A stretch of 64,000 nt of DNA from Tomitella gaofuii (GCF_014126825.1 NZ_CP059900.1:62001-126000), one strand, 5' to 3'; positions 17,138 to 26,764 are shown, numbered from the stretch's first letter. Notes: a model not told the origin generated them from the sequence alone. Translations and numbers: made by a program.

Positions 17138-17953
17138 ATGGATCTGAAGAAAATCGCCGCAGCAAGCTTCGCCGGCCTGGCCTCGGTGACCCTGGCGGTC
17201 GGCGCCGTGGGCACCGCCGGCGCAGCCGGTAGCCTGGCGGGCCTGGGCAGCTCGGGCGCTTTGGGCAGTGCAGGTGCGCCGGGCACGAGCTGCGGCACCA
17301 CCGTGGTCACCCCCGACACCCCGGGCCTGTGGTCGACTCCGGGCGACGAACACGGACCCGGATTCGCCGAGGTCGAGGGCGCGCCGCTGGGCACGGGCGC
17401 GCTGACCCTGGAGAACAACGCGCAGGGCACGTCGTTCTACCGGACGGTCGGGACGCCGCTGGCGGACCTCGTCGACGATTCCGGGACGCTGACGGACATT
17501 GCCTACGACTACACCGCGACGAACGAGGCCACACCGGCCGCGTCCAACACCCCGGCGCTGCAGCTGCGGGTCACCGGTGCCAGCACGGTGGACGAATCCG
17601 GCGTGCATTTCGCCACGATCGTGTGGACCCCCGAACCGTCCGAGGGGGAGTGGACGACCGCTACCCCCGGAGATAGCGATCAGTTCTGGGTCACCCGCGA
17701 CATCGTCGACGATGCGGGAGAGGTGGTGCTCGCACGCGGCGCGAAGACGACCCTGGCACAGATCGTCGAGCTGAACCCCGACGCCACCCTCGAGCAGATT
17801 GGGATCCAGCAGACCAAGGAAAACCAGTCCACGGATGTGGCGGTCGACAACTTCGTCTTCGGCTGCGAGGTCACCGACTTCGAGCCGACCGGCGCAGACG
17901 CCGGCGGATCGCTGGCCGGATTGTTCGGCAGCCTCGGCTCGCTCGGCGACTGA
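17138..17953 (+). CDS. Exported hypothetical protein with SLAGLFGSLGS tail
   Basis: 271 residues with a Sec signal peptide (MDLKKIAAASFAGLASVTLA, cleavage near AGAAG at about 28-31). The mature protein starts with a Gly/Ser/Leu-rich stretch (SLAGLGSSGALGSAG), has a beta-rich globular region with two Cys (TSCGTT and FGCEVTD) bracketing it, and ends GGSLAGLFGSLGSLGD. Tail and general plan match the exported protein at 7392-7985. AGAAG precedes the ATG at 17138. Function is unknown; secretion to the envelope is the only firm inference. Confidence 0.75.
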   Translation: MDLKKIAAASFAGLASVTLAVGAVGTAGAAGSLAGLGSSGALGSAGAPGTSCGTTVVTPDTPGLWSTPGDEHGPGFAEVEGAPLGTGALTLENNAQGTSFYRTVGTPLADLVDDSGTLTDIAYDYTATNEATPAASNTPALQLRVTGASTVDESGVHFATIVWTPEPSEGEWTTATPGDSDQFWVTRDIVDDAGEVVLARGAKTTLAQIVELNPDATLEQIGIQQTKENQSTDVAVDNFVFGCEVTDFEPTGADAGGSLAGLFGSLGSLGD

Positions 17954-17986
17954 CACCCGGTAGTTCGCCTTTTTGGACACGGCGTT

Positions 17987-18025
17987 CGATCGGCTCCCGG
18001 CACACTGATTCGTAGGGGCCGATCG
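17987..18025. terminator. Hairpin after exported protein
   Basis: Arms 17987-17997 and 18015-18025 (CGATCGGCTCC) pair over 11 positions with one G-T pair. The hairpin lies 34 bases past the stop, between convergent genes, so it may act in both directions. Confidence 0.55.
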
Positions 18026-18138
18026 AGCACGGCCACCCGCATGCGTATGCGTGGACACGCCGGCCGGCACCGCCCAGCGTGTCGGCGGCGTCGGCGCACT
18101 GGTGGCCGGGGCGATACAGCAACAGGTCAGGTCGGGTG

Positions 18139-20139
18139 TCAGGGGGATGCGGCGGTGTCTCCGAGCCTGTCCACGCCCCAGCTGCGGTGGATATAGCCGG
18201 TCACCGTGTCGATTTCGGCGCGGGTCACCGACGCGGGCTCGCCTTGCTCGAGAACGTCGAAATGGTAGATGTAGAGCCGCGAGGCGAACTGTTCGAAGCT
18301 CAATGAGCCCTCGCCGAAGCGTTCTCCGTGTCCGGCGGTGCTGACCACGACGCCGTCGCCCCAGTCTTGGCCGCTGTCGTTGTTGGGGTTGTAGAAATAC
18401 ACGCGCATCACCGCGTCCGGGTCGAGCGCGACGCGCAGGATGGTGATCGCGTGCCAGCCGATGAAGCGGGCGGCGCTGTCGGTGACCGCGACGCCCGCCG
18501 GTTGCGGGTGGATCACCGGCTGGTTGCCGTTGTGCAGTGGGTGGTAGCTGCCGTAGAAGTGCCGGAGAAAATCTTCCAGGCCGGTGATCCGGCCTGTCGG
18601 CACGTCGACGTTGATGCGGAAGCCGCGCCCGGACCACCAGCCGTGGAACTCGGGGTTGACCCACCGGTGCGGATCGCCGCCGCGATCCGCGCACCGGCGG
18701 ATCATCTCCGCGTAGATGCGGTCGAGGTGCGGCACCACCAGCAGTGACACCGCGTCGAGGTCCACGGGGAGCGCGGCCGCGACCCCGGCGGCGCTGTCCT
18801 GTGAGGATAGCGGCCGTCCTTCGAAGTGCATGACGATCTCGTCGTCGCGGGCTGCCCAGGTGATGGTTTGCAGCAGGTAGTCCGGGTCGTTGTACGCCCA
18901 CATCGACAGCGCGCGCGCCGATTGGCAGGTGGGGTTGTCGCCCTGGCCGATTCCCAGGGGTTGGCCGAGTACCGACAGCGTCCCTGCGAGCAGCCGTGTG
19001 CCCGCGTCGAGCCCGGTGCCGTAGGCGGCTTCGAGTCGGGCGCGTGCCTGGGGACACAGGGTGAGGGAAAGCTGCCGCCACAGCGCCGGGGCGACCGGCG
19101 ACTGGAACAGGATGCCCCGTTCGAGCAGGAGCGCCAGGCCGTAGAGGCATTGGGCGGTCTCCGGGTGTACGGCCGCGTCGATCAGGGCGCCGACCAGTTC
19201 GTGGTAGCACAGCAGGCTTTCGCGTCCCGTGCTCGACAGGCCCAGCGCGTCGCCGAGCAGCAGCCGGCCATTGTCACGGATGAACCGGACCAGCACCGCG
19301 TGATAGGGCGAGACCAGCCCGGTGTCGTGCATCGAGCGGGCGAATCCGCTTGCCTCGAACGCGAGCGCTCCGTCGTCCATCGACGCGAGACGCTGGCGGT
19401 ACACGGCGACGCCCGGATCTTCACGGCAGGCGTCGGTGGTGCCGTACAGGCTGCTGATCAGCCGGTCCGCCCCGATGCCGCCGCTGCCCAGGTCGATCTG
19501 CGGGTCGGCGCGCGCCGCGGCGATCTCGGTGATGGTCGCGGTGACGTGTTCGACCTGGATGGGGCGTTGACGCAGGATCCGCCAGATCTCCTCGACCAGC
19601 TCGTCGAGCACGCCGGCGTAGCCGATCTCGCCGGCGATGTGCCGCAACACGCTGCGCGTGACCTGTGCGAGTGTGCCCTGGCGGGCGCGCTGCGCCTCGG
19701 TGGGTGCGGTGAATAGCAGCGACGAGTTCACCGCGAGGACCTGCGCAAGATGTTGGTGTGCCTGCGCGGCGGTCACCGCCGGATGCGTATAGGTGCCTGC
19801 GGCCACTGCGGCCAGGCGAAGGTCGCTGGTCAGCTCCAACACCACGATGTCGCTGTTCGCATCGCGCAGCGAGCCGCGGCTCAGCGCGGGTAGGAGCTGG
19901 TGCGGCTGGTCCCAGTCGGTGCCGGCGAAGATGCCCGACGCGTCGATCTCGGCGGCGCGGGCCTGGATCTGGGCCGGCCCGCCCTCCTCGCGTAGCGCCA
20001 GGCGCAGCCCGTCGAGGACGCGGCGCGTTTGGGTGGTGGTGGCCAGGCCGCCGGCGCGCGTGAGCTGCTCGGTGGCGGAGGAAAGTCCGGCAAGCCGCTT
20101 GCCCAGCATGGTGGCCTGCGGGCGGTCGTCACTGTCCAC
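18139..20139 (-). CDS. Unrecognised 666-aa protein with papain-like Cys/His/Asn pattern
   Basis: I do not recognise a named family. The first ~390 residues are mostly alpha-helical. The C-terminal ~270 residues carry features of a papain-fold or transglutaminase-like site: GDNPTCQSARALSMWA with Cys405 at a helix start, GWHAITILRVALD with His563 at a strand, and YFYNPNNDSG with Asn584/585, in the order Cys-His-Asn. There is no signal peptide or membrane span. AGGACGGGG lies about 8 bases before the GTG at 20139. The ATP-grasp gene sits 80 bases upstream on the same strand, so a joint role in making or cutting a peptide or isopeptide bond is possible. This is inference from spacing and motif order. 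Confidence 0.6.
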   Translation of the reverse strand: MDSDDRPQATMLGKRLAGLSSATEQLTRAGGLATTTQTRRVLDGLRLALREEGGPAQIQARAAEIDASGIFAGTDWDQPHQLLPALSRGSLRDANSDIVVLELTSDLRLAAVAAGTYTHPAVTAAQAHQHLAQVLAVNSSLLFTAPTEAQRARQGTLAQVTRSVLRHIAGEIGYAGVLDELVEEIWRILRQRPIQVEHVTATITEIAAARADPQIDLGSGGIGADRLISSLYGTTDACREDPGVAVYRQRLASMDDGALAFEASGFARSMHDTGLVSPYHAVLVRFIRDNGRLLLGDALGLSSTGRESLLCYHELVGALIDAAVHPETAQCLYGLALLLERGILFQSPVAPALWRQLSLTLCPQARARLEAAYGTGLDAGTRLLAGTLSVLGQPLGIGQGDNPTCQSARALSMWAYNDPDYLLQTITWAARDDEIVMHFEGRPLSSQDSAAGVAAALPVDLDAVSLLVVPHLDRIYAEMIRRCADRGGDPHRWVNPEFHGWWSGRGFRINVDVPTGRITGLEDFLRHFYGSYHPLHNGNQPVIHPQPAGVAVTDSAARFIGWHAITILRVALDPDAVMRVYFYNPNNDSGQDWGDGVVVSTAGHGERFGEGSLSFEQFASRLYIYHFDVLEQGEPASVTRAEIDTVTGYIHRSWGVDRLGDTAASP

Positions 20140-20219
20140 CGGTGCCCCGTCCTGTCGTTATCGAATGCCGTGTGCGCGACCGGCCCCGCCGTGCGTGCCG
20201 CGGCGGATGGTGCGTGCTG

Positions 20220-21539
20220 CTAGATGTAGAAGTCGAGGTCTTCTTGCTGCCGCAGCACCTCGCGCATCGTGTACGGGTCGTCACCGAAGAAGTACACCAG
20301 ACCCCAATGCGTGCCGAACGCGGTGCGCTTGGTGACCGTCTCCGCGAGCGGGGCTGTGAGCTCGTGCGATTCGAAGTACGCATGGTCCTCGGTGTCCTCG
20401 GGCAGCTGCAGACGGCTGACCACCCGCAGCCGCGGGTACACGCCGAAGCACCCGGCATACCCGTTGGCGTCGACGATCTCGCGGGGGAAGAATCCGGCGA
20501 TCTCGTCGGCGGTGGTCTTCGGGTCGAACGCCATAACGAGCGCCTGGTATCCGTTGAAGCCGTAGACGCGCTCGAGGAGCTCGAACACCTTGAACCCGGG
20601 CGGCCGGTAGGCCACCTCCCCGAAATACATCTCGCCGTCGCTGGTCACGAAGTATTCGGGGTGCACGAAGCCGAAATCGATGTCGAAGGTCTTGATGAGC
20701 TTCTCGACCTGCGCGGTGATCTGGGGCCGGTACCGCTCAAGATCCGGGGAGGCGGGCACGAACACCGAGTACCCCAGGGTCACGTATTCGGAGATGTTGA
20801 GGAAGGCGATCTTGCCGTCGTGGATCCATGCCTCGACGGCGAACTCCCAGCCGTCGAGGTGCGATTCCATGAGCACGGGGAATTCTTCGTCGGGGATCGT
20901 GTCCACCTCGTCGGGGGTGCGGATCACGCGGTGTCCCAGGCAGCCGGCCTTGTCGAACGCTTTCAGATGGATCGGGTCGCTGGGGTCGCCGTCGAGTTTG
21001 AGCAGCGTCTGGTTCACCCTCTTGAGGAAGCGGACGACGTCGTCGCGTTCGTGGGCTTCTTCGAAGATGCCGACCCGGATGCCGCCGAGTTGCGCGCGGC
21101 GCTTCATCAGCGCCTTATCGCGCAGCAGCAACGCCTGGCCGAACAGGCGTGGTTTGTCCATGAGCACGGCGTTGATCGCGCCGGCCCACTCGACGGTCTC
21201 CTCGAACAACGGGATCGCCACGTCCACGCCCAGGTCCTCGAGGGTGTGGGCGATCTCCATGGAGCGGTCGTTGAGCCGTTCGAAGTTCCATGGCACGTAC
21301 GGGATGCCGTGCTCTGCGCAATAGTCCTGCGCCCACTCGGGTGCGACGATCACGTAGCGCCGGTCGAATCGGTCGACCGCTTCGACGGCGCCGGGCGCCC
21401 ATCCGAGCAGCGCCACATAGCCCTTGTCCGGGTTCCGGCGCTCCGGATGCGGGTCGACAGCGGTGTGCGCGGGCCGGCTGCGGGCCGGCGCCGGGTCGGC
21501 GGACGATTCGGGGTGGGTCTGTGTCGTGGGATTGTGCAT
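20220..21539 (-). CDS. ATP-grasp domain protein (carboxylate-amine ligase type)
   Basis: 439 residues. After a disordered N-terminus (about 1-40) come a pre-ATP-grasp region (GYVALLGWAPGAVEAVDRF) and the ATP-grasp core: HLKAFDKAGCLGHRV with the nucleotide-binding Lys, FPVLMESHLDGWEFAVEAW, and the metal-site strand GEMYFGEVAYRPPGF, matching the E-x-x-xRP-G pattern. Such enzymes join a carboxylate to an amine or thiol through an acyl-phosphate. The ATG at 21539 was chosen because GGAGGTGGCGG lies about 9 bases upstream. It is the first gene of a two-gene unit with the Cys/His/Asn protein. Confidence 0.82.
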   Translation of the reverse strand: MHNPTTQTHPESSADPAPARSRPAHTAVDPHPERRNPDKGYVALLGWAPGAVEAVDRFDRRYVIVAPEWAQDYCAEHGIPYVPWNFERLNDRSMEIAHTLEDLGVDVAIPLFEETVEWAGAINAVLMDKPRLFGQALLLRDKALMKRRAQLGGIRVGIFEEAHERDDVVRFLKRVNQTLLKLDGDPSDPIHLKAFDKAGCLGHRVIRTPDEVDTIPDEEFPVLMESHLDGWEFAVEAWIHDGKIAFLNISEYVTLGYSVFVPASPDLERYRPQITAQVEKLIKTFDIDFGFVHPEYFVTSDGEMYFGEVAYRPPGFKVFELLERVYGFNGYQALVMAFDPKTTADEIAGFFPREIVDANGYAGCFGVYPRLRVVSRLQLPEDTEDHAYFESHELTAPLAETVTKRTAFGTHWGLVYFFGDDPYTMREVLRQQEDLDFYI

Positions 21540-21785
21540 GCGCCGCCACCTCCGAGTGTGCTGGGAAACGATCATGCACCGGGCGGGGGCCGGCACGTCT
21601 TTCACGGTACGCACGCTTGGCCGCCCGCCGGGGCGCTCCGGTCCCCGCCGCTTCGCGCAGAGGCGCCGCGTCCGCGTGCAAGCCGATTCGCTGTCGGCCC
21701 ATCCACGGCGCGCGCCGCTGCGAATGCCTCGTATACGGCCGGGCGGGAAGACGTCTCGCCGCGCCGCCCTAGGAGGTTAATTCCG

Positions 21786-22580
21786 ATGCGTACCACCACA
21801 GCCGCACTGGGCCTGCTCGCCCCCGCCGCCGCACTCGCACTGCCTTTGACCGTGGGCATGGCGGCGACGGCGTCGGCCGACACGCCCACCATGTACCAGG
21901 CGATCCTCAATCCCCTCAACGACTCCGGGGCGGCCGGACAGTTCATGATGAAAGTCGACGGGGACCAGGCGCAGATCTCCGAGCACGTGTGGGGCCTGGC
22001 GCCCACCTTCCAAGGCGGCGCTTACCCGCACGTGCAGCACATCCACATCGGCGGGCAGGGCACCTGCCCGGCCCCGAGCGCCGACGCCAACGGCGACGGG
22101 ATCGTCGACACCGCCGAAGGCAAAGACGCCTACGGCGCGGTGAACACGACGCTGAGCACCACCGGCGACACCAGCGCGAAGGCGGCGACCGACGTCACGA
22201 CCGCCCCGGGCGGCGGCGAGTTCGAGTACTCGCGCACGATCACCTTGTCCCCGGAGACGTTGAGCGCACTGCAGGACGGCACCGCGGTCGTGGTCGTCCA
22301 CGGCCTCGACCCGGCGGGCCTGTCCGAGCAGGCCGCAAACGCGAAGTCCAATCTTGCACCGGAGCTGCCGCTGGCCGCGACCGCCCCGGCCGTGTGCGGG
22401 GCGGTCACCGCCTCGCAGATGAGCGCGATGCCCTCCGGCGGCGTCGACACCGGCGGCGGGGCGAGCGCCGGCATCGAGGATGCGTGGGTGTTCGGGATCG
22501 GCGGCGCATCCCTGCTGGCCGCCGGCGGAGCACTGGCGGTGACCAGGCGCCGCGGCGCCGCGGACGCGCCGCGGAAGTAG
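21786..22580 (+). CDS. CHRD-like exported surface protein with sortase-type C-terminus
   Basis: 264 residues: signal peptide (cleavage near ATASA-DT at 27-32), a CHRD-like beta domain (GQFMMKVDGDQAQISEHVWG, HVQHIHIGG, and ALQDGTAVVVVHGLD), then a Ser/Gly linker with MPSGGVDTGGG at 215-225, a membrane span at about 234-253 and the basic tail TRRRG. That is the layout of a cell-wall sorting signal, though the motif is not classical LPXTG. The next gene is a class F sortase 7 bases away, its likely processing enzyme. AGGAGG precedes the ATG at 21786. Confidence 0.78.
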   Translation: MRTTTAALGLLAPAAALALPLTVGMAATASADTPTMYQAILNPLNDSGAAGQFMMKVDGDQAQISEHVWGLAPTFQGGAYPHVQHIHIGGQGTCPAPSADANGDGIVDTAEGKDAYGAVNTTLSTTGDTSAKAATDVTTAPGGGEFEYSRTITLSPETLSALQDGTAVVVVHGLDPAGLSEQAANAKSNLAPELPLAATAPAVCGAVTASQMSAMPSGGVDTGGGASAGIEDAWVFGIGGASLLAAGGALAVTRRRGAADAPRK

Positions 22581-22587
22581 CCCCGCC

Positions 22588-23294
22588 ATGCGCCACGTCA
22601 CGCAGTCCCAGGCCGGCCGCCGCCGGCGCGTGTGCGCGCTGGTGGCCGCTGTCGTGCTCGCCGTAGGCGGGATCGCGGCGATCGTCATCGGGCTGCGGCT
22701 GCAACAGTCGCCGCCGCAGCCCCCGCGGCCGCGGCGGCGGCGCAGCCGGCGCCACCGCCGGGGCCCTCGGCGGACGGCGCGGGAGCCGGTCCGGCACCTG
22801 CTGCCGGGCCGGTGCTGCCGCATTCCGTACCGACCCGGATCGATATCCCGGCGATCGACGTGCACCACACGCTGATCACACTCGGTCAGAACCCCGACGG
22901 CTCCGTGCAGGTGCCCTCACTCGACGACGTGGCCGTGCCCGGCTGGGCCCGGTTCTCCCCGACTCCCGGCGAGCAGGGCCCGGCGGTGATCGTCGGGCAC
23001 GTCGACTCGGCCGAACAGGGCAAAGGCGTGTTCTTCCGCCTCGGCGACCTGCGCCCCGGTGACATGTTCACTGTCGGCCGCGCCGACGGCACGGTCGCCG
23101 AGTTCACGATCACCGGGGTCGACCGGTATGCCAAGGACGCGTTCCCCACCCTTGCGGTCTACGGCAACACCCGCCGGGCCGAGGCACGTTTGATCACCTG
23201 CGGCGGCAGCTTCGACCCCGACACCGGCAACTACACCGACAACATCGTCGCCTACGCGCGGCTGACCGGATCGCACCCAGTACCGGCGCCGTGA
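22588..23294 (+). CDS. Class F sortase, with apparent frameshift after the membrane anchor
   Basis: The N-terminus (MRHVTQSQAGRRRR then a membrane span VCALVAAVVLAVGGIAAIVIG) is in the frame of the ATG at 22588. The sortase domain is in another frame from about 22720 on: IDIPAIDVHHTL, VIVGHVDSAEQGKGVFF with the catalytic His, LITCGGSFDPDTG with the catalytic Cys, and NIVAYARL with the Arg. The frames cross in a GC-only Pro/Ala linker around 22715-22760. This is either a single indel error or a recent mutation; all catalytic residues are intact. The upstream neighbour carries a matching sorting signal. Confidence 0.78.
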
Positions 23295-23596
23295 CGGCGT
23301 GTCGGCGCGCCGTGCGCTGGTCCAGCGCCGATAACACATAACACACGGTGGTCCTGTGAGCGTCTGCCGTGCGGCGACCTCATTGATGTGGACGCCGGTG
23401 CCGCACATGGATCGGCAGTTTCCGGGATAGCCGCGCCGGCCGCGCCCTATACTCGCCGGTGCCGGGGTGAGTGCAAGCCCCCTGCCGGCGCCCGCTGCGG
23501 TGGGAGGCCCGCGCCGGTGACAGCGCCAGCAGTACACACACGCAGCGGGACGTAGCAACACGGTGGCCCTGCACCAGGCGCCGGGATCGGAGCGGC
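23295..23596. other. Intergenic region upstream of catalase copy 1
   Basis: About 300 bases without a gene. It should hold the catalase promoter; the sequence differs from the region upstream of the second copy, so the two are probably regulated differently. Confidence 0.4.
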
Positions 23597-25069
23597 ATGA
23601 AAATCGACAAGACCGGTCACGATATCGAACCCACCACCACCGACGCCGGGATACCGGTGGAAAGCGACGAGCATTCCCTGACCGTGGGGCCGGACGGCCC
23701 CATCGTCGTGCACGACGCCTACCTGATCGAGCAGATGGCGCAGTTCAACCGCGAGCGGGTGCCGGAGAGGCAGCCGCATGCCAAGGGCGGCGGGGCGTTC
23801 GGGCATTTCCAGGTGACCGAGGACGTCTCCGCCTACACCAAGGCGGACGTCTTCCAGCCGGGCCGGCGCACCGAGATGCTGGCGCGGTTCTCCACCGTGG
23901 CCGGCGAGCGAGGAAGCCCGGACACGTGGCGGGATCCGCGCGGGTTCGCCCTCAAGTTCTACACCGAGCAGGGCAACTACGACATGGTCGGCAACAACAC
24001 GCCCGTGTTCTTCATGCGCGACCCGATGAAGTTCCAGCACTTCATCCGCTCGCAGAAGCGTCGGGCGGACACGAACCTGCGCGACCACGACATGCAGTGG
24101 GACTTCTGGACGCTCTCGCCGGAGTCGGCCCACCAGGTCACCTGGCTGATGGGCGACCGGGGCATCCCGAAGACGTGGCGGCACATGAACGGCTATTCCA
24201 GCCACACGTACATGTGGGTCAACGCGGACGGCGAGCGGTTCTGGGTCAAGTACCACTTCAAGACCGACCAGGGCATCGAGTGCCTCACGCAGGAGGAGGC
24301 GGACAGGCTCGCCGGCGCCGACGGCGACTTCCACACGCGCGATCTGTACCGCGCGATCGAGCGCGGCGAGCACCCCAGCTGGACGCTGTACATGCAGATC
24401 ATGCCGTTCGGCGACGCCGCCGGTTACCGGTTCAACCCGTTCGACCTGACCAAGGTGTGGCCGCACAGCGACTATCCGCTGGTCAAGGTGGGCACGATGA
24501 CCCTGGACGAGAACCCGGCGGACTACCACGCGCAGATCGAGCAGGCGGCATTCGAGCCGAACAACATGGTGCCGGGCATCGGCCCCAGCCCCGACCGGAT
24601 GCTGCTCGGCAGGGTGTTCGCCTACGCCGACGCGCACCGCGCCCGCATCGGGGCCAACTATCGGCAGCTGCCGGTGAACCACCCGAAGAACGCGCCCGTG
24701 CACTCGTACTCCAAGGACGGCGCGATGCGCTACTACAACGCGTCCGACCCGGTGTACGCGCCGAACTCCAAGGGCGGTCCCGCTGCGGACACGGCGCGCT
24801 TCGGCGAGCCTGCAGCGTGGCCCGCCGACGGTGAGCTGACCCGCACGGCGGCGTCCCTGCACGCCGAGGACGACGACTTCGGCCAGGCGGGCACGCTCGT
24901 CCGCGAGGTGATGGACGACGCCGCCCGCGAGCGGCTGGTGTCGAACATCGCGGGGCATCTGCTCGACGACGTCTCGGAGCCGGTGCTGCAGAGGGCGTTC
25001 GAGTACTGGCGCAATGTGGACGCCGGCCTGGGCGAGCGCGTGGAGGCGGCGGTGCGCGGCGGGCGCTGA
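23597..25069 (+). CDS. katA: Monofunctional heme catalase (copy 1)
   Basis: 490 residues, the size of small-subunit clade 3 catalases. It has the distal His region ([15 protein letters not shown]), the distal Asn region ([12 protein letters not shown]), and the heme-ligand block [23 protein letters not shown] with the proximal Tyr. It degrades hydrogen peroxide in the cytoplasm. GGAGCGGC precedes the ATG at 23597. From base 23630 to the stop it is almost identical to the copy at 42409-43863; the N-terminal ~11 codons and upstream DNA differ. I saw three base differences and one amino-acid change (Val/Leu). Confidence 0.95.
   Translation: MKIDKTGHDIEPTTTDAGIPVESDEHSLTVGPDGPIVVHDAYLIEQMAQFNRERVPERQPHAKGGGAFGHFQVTEDVSAYTKADVFQPGRRTEMLARFSTVAGERGSPDTWRDPRGFALKFYTEQGNYDMVGNNTPVFFMRDPMKFQHFIRSQKRRADTNLRDHDMQWDFWTLSPESAHQVTWLMGDRGIPKTWRHMNGYSSHTYMWVNADGERFWVKYHFKTDQGIECLTQEEADRLAGADGDFHTRDLYRAIERGEHPSWTLYMQIMPFGDAAGYRFNPFDLTKVWPHSDYPLVKVGTMTLDENPADYHAQIEQAAFEPNNMVPGIGPSPDRMLLGRVFAYADAHRARIGANYRQLPVNHPKNAPVHSYSKDGAMRYYNASDPVYAPNSKGGPAADTARFGEPAAWPADGELTRTAASLHAEDDDFGQAGTLVREVMDDAARERLVSNIAGHLLDDVSEPVLQRAFEYWRNVDAGLGERVEAAVRGGR
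23630..25069 (+). repeat. 1440-bp direct repeat, unit 1 (catalase)
   Basis: This stretch recurs in the same orientation at 42424-43863 with three substitutions noticed, all within the first ~85 bases. Homology begins at CCCACCACCACC and ends at the catalase stop codon, so the coding region alone was duplicated or converted. Confidence 0.9.
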
Positions 25070-25286
25070 TCGGCCGGGATTGCTCCCGGCTGATCCGGTG
25101 CACGGCCATTGAGCGTCGGACCGGCGTGTGGAGGCGGGCCGACGCATGCGCGGCGTTGTCGAAGGGCGCGAGGTGGGCGAGTCTGTGGTGCGCTGTGCGG
25201 CCGGGCGCGAACCGCGGCGCGCATGTAGCCGGTCCCCGGCCGTATGCGGCGCGGCCCGTCGGGCGAAACCTGTGCGCGGTAACCGG

Positions 25287-25943
25287 TCAGTCGCCGGTGC
25301 TGCGGACCGTGCCGTCGCGGGCGTCGATCTGGACCTCCCAGTCGCCGGATCCGCCGGGTTTGGTGATGTCGAACTCGTACTGCGGGCCGCTGGATTTGCC
25401 TTCCAGTTTCCATTTGTTGATCGGCCCCGCGTGCACGTCGCGGGCGGTGTCCATCGCCTGTTGCAAGGGGATGACCTGCTCGAGGCCGATCGCGTTTTTG
25501 CGCCGCTCGCTGCCGACCTTGTCCTGGTCGAAGTCGTCGGTTTTGCTGCTCAGCTCGGCGCCGGTCTCGGCGTCGAGCTCGATCGTCTGCTTCTGCGTAT
25601 CCGAGAGGATCTCGACCTTGTATCCGTAGCGGCCCGCATCGCTGGGCTCCAACTCGATCTTGCTGACGTCCCCGGCGTACTTGTCTCGCGCGGCCGCGAC
25701 GGCGTCTTGCCAGCTGACAGGGAAGGTCTGCGTATAGAGATCGACCGTGCCGGCCTGGCCGGCGCCGTCGGTGGTGGTGCCGGCCGCCGCGCTAGTAGCG
25801 GACGGCGCCGACGCGGCGCCGGTGGTGTCGCTGGCGGCCGGTTCCGCGGGGTCGTTGCCGCATGCCGCCAGCACGCACACGGCGCCGAGCGCCGCGATCA
25901 ACGGAGTTCTGCCTGCCATGGAGCGCTTCGTGCTGGGCTGCAT
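25287..25943 (-). CDS. PepSY-domain lipoprotein
   Basis: 218 residues with a lipoprotein signal peptide (LIAALGAVCVLAACG, lipobox Cys at about 28), a Thr/Ala-rich linker, then two PepSY-like repeats: SWQDAVAAARDKYAGDVSKIELEP...KVEILSDTQKQTIELDAETG and IPLQQAMDTARDVHAG...YEFDITKPGGSGDWEVQIDARDGTV. PepSY domains are thought to inhibit proteases or sense the periplasm. Starts at 25943 or 25919 are both possible, with weak ribosome sites. The gene ends facing catalase copy 1. Confidence 0.85.
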   Translation of the reverse strand: MQPSTKRSMAGRTPLIAALGAVCVLAACGNDPAEPAASDTTGAASAPSATSAAAGTTTDGAGQAGTVDLYTQTFPVSWQDAVAAARDKYAGDVSKIELEPSDAGRYGYKVEILSDTQKQTIELDAETGAELSSKTDDFDQDKVGSERRKNAIGLEQVIPLQQAMDTARDVHAGPINKWKLEGKSSGPQYEFDITKPGGSGDWEVQIDARDGTVRSTGD

Positions 25944-26059
25944 GACGAGAGGCTACCCGCCAGACCGGGCCGTATGCCCGGTCTGGCGGTGCGCATCTGG
26001 GGCGCGGCGACGCCCGTCCCCCGTGCGGGCCAGTGGACGTTCGCCAGGATGCGGGTGTT

Positions 26060-26725
26060 TCAGGGGCCGGCGGTCGCGTCGCGGCTGCCGGGCGCAGCGC
26101 TGCGCGCGCGGTCGGGGCGGAAGCCGTGTTCGACGCCCCAGAGCACGGCCTGCGCACGGCTGGTCACCCCGATCCGCCGGTAACAGTTGCGGATGTAGGT
26201 CTTGACCGAGTTGATCGACAGGTGCGCACACTCGGCGATCGCACTATTGCTCAGCCCCTGGGTGATCAGCGCGAGGACCTCGGCTTCGCGTTGCGTGAGC
26301 CCTTCCTCGCGGCCCGGCCAGTCTCCGACGACCACCTTCGTGCCCGGCACACCGGCATGAACCTGCCGCACACCCCGGTGGACCTCCTCGAGGGCGGCGA
26401 CCAACTGCCGTGCGGGAAGGGACTTGGCCAGATATCCGCTGGCCCCGTTCGCGAACGCCGACTCGACAAGCAGCGCATCGAGATTCCACGAATACACCGC
26501 CACCTTGTCCACCAGCGGATTGGCCGCCAGCGCGCGCACCTGGCTGCGGTCGCCCTGCGGGTTGGCGAACGAGTCGTACAAGGCGATGTCCACACGGCCG
26601 CCGACACGGGTGTTCGCGTCCAACTCGACGATCTCCACCCGGTCCCGGTAGGTCCGCAGCATCACCGCCAGCCCGCGCACCACGACCTCGTAGTCGTCGA
26701 TCAACGCCACCCGCATGATGCCCAC
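26060..26725 (-). CDS. LuxR/NarL-type response regulator (copy 2)
   Basis: 221 residues, nearly identical to the regulator at 16261-16923 through the whole receiver and HTH, with scattered changes (Gly to Asp in NPLVDKVAVYSWN) and a different last ~15 residues. It has the same acidic pair VALIDDYE, candidate phospho-Asp in LYDSF, Lys in YLAKSLP and LuxR HTH. The GTG at 26725 matches the start of copy 1. It is divergent from two small membrane-protein genes and a second CsbD gene, mirroring the first locus in inverted orientation. Confidence 0.9.
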   Translation of the reverse strand: MGIMRVALIDDYEVVVRGLAVMLRTYRDRVEIVELDANTRVGGRVDIALYDSFANPQGDRSQVRALAANPLVDKVAVYSWNLDALLVESAFANGASGYLAKSLPARQLVAALEEVHRGVRQVHAGVPGTKVVVGDWPGREEGLTQREAEVLALITQGLSNSAIAECAHLSINSVKTYIRNCYRRIGVTSRAQAVLWGVEHGFRPDRARSAAPGSRDATAGP

Positions 26726-26750
26726 ACCACTACTGTACGAGTATTGAATA

Positions 26751-26764
26751 CACCCCTAAGGGTG
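26751..26764. promoter_or_regulatory. Near-palindrome CACCCCTAAGGGTG upstream of regulator copy 2
   Basis: A 14-bp site with one mismatch to perfect symmetry, 25 bases before the regulator start and nearly identical in sequence and spacing to the palindrome at 16220-16235. A shared operator is likely. Confidence 0.55.
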
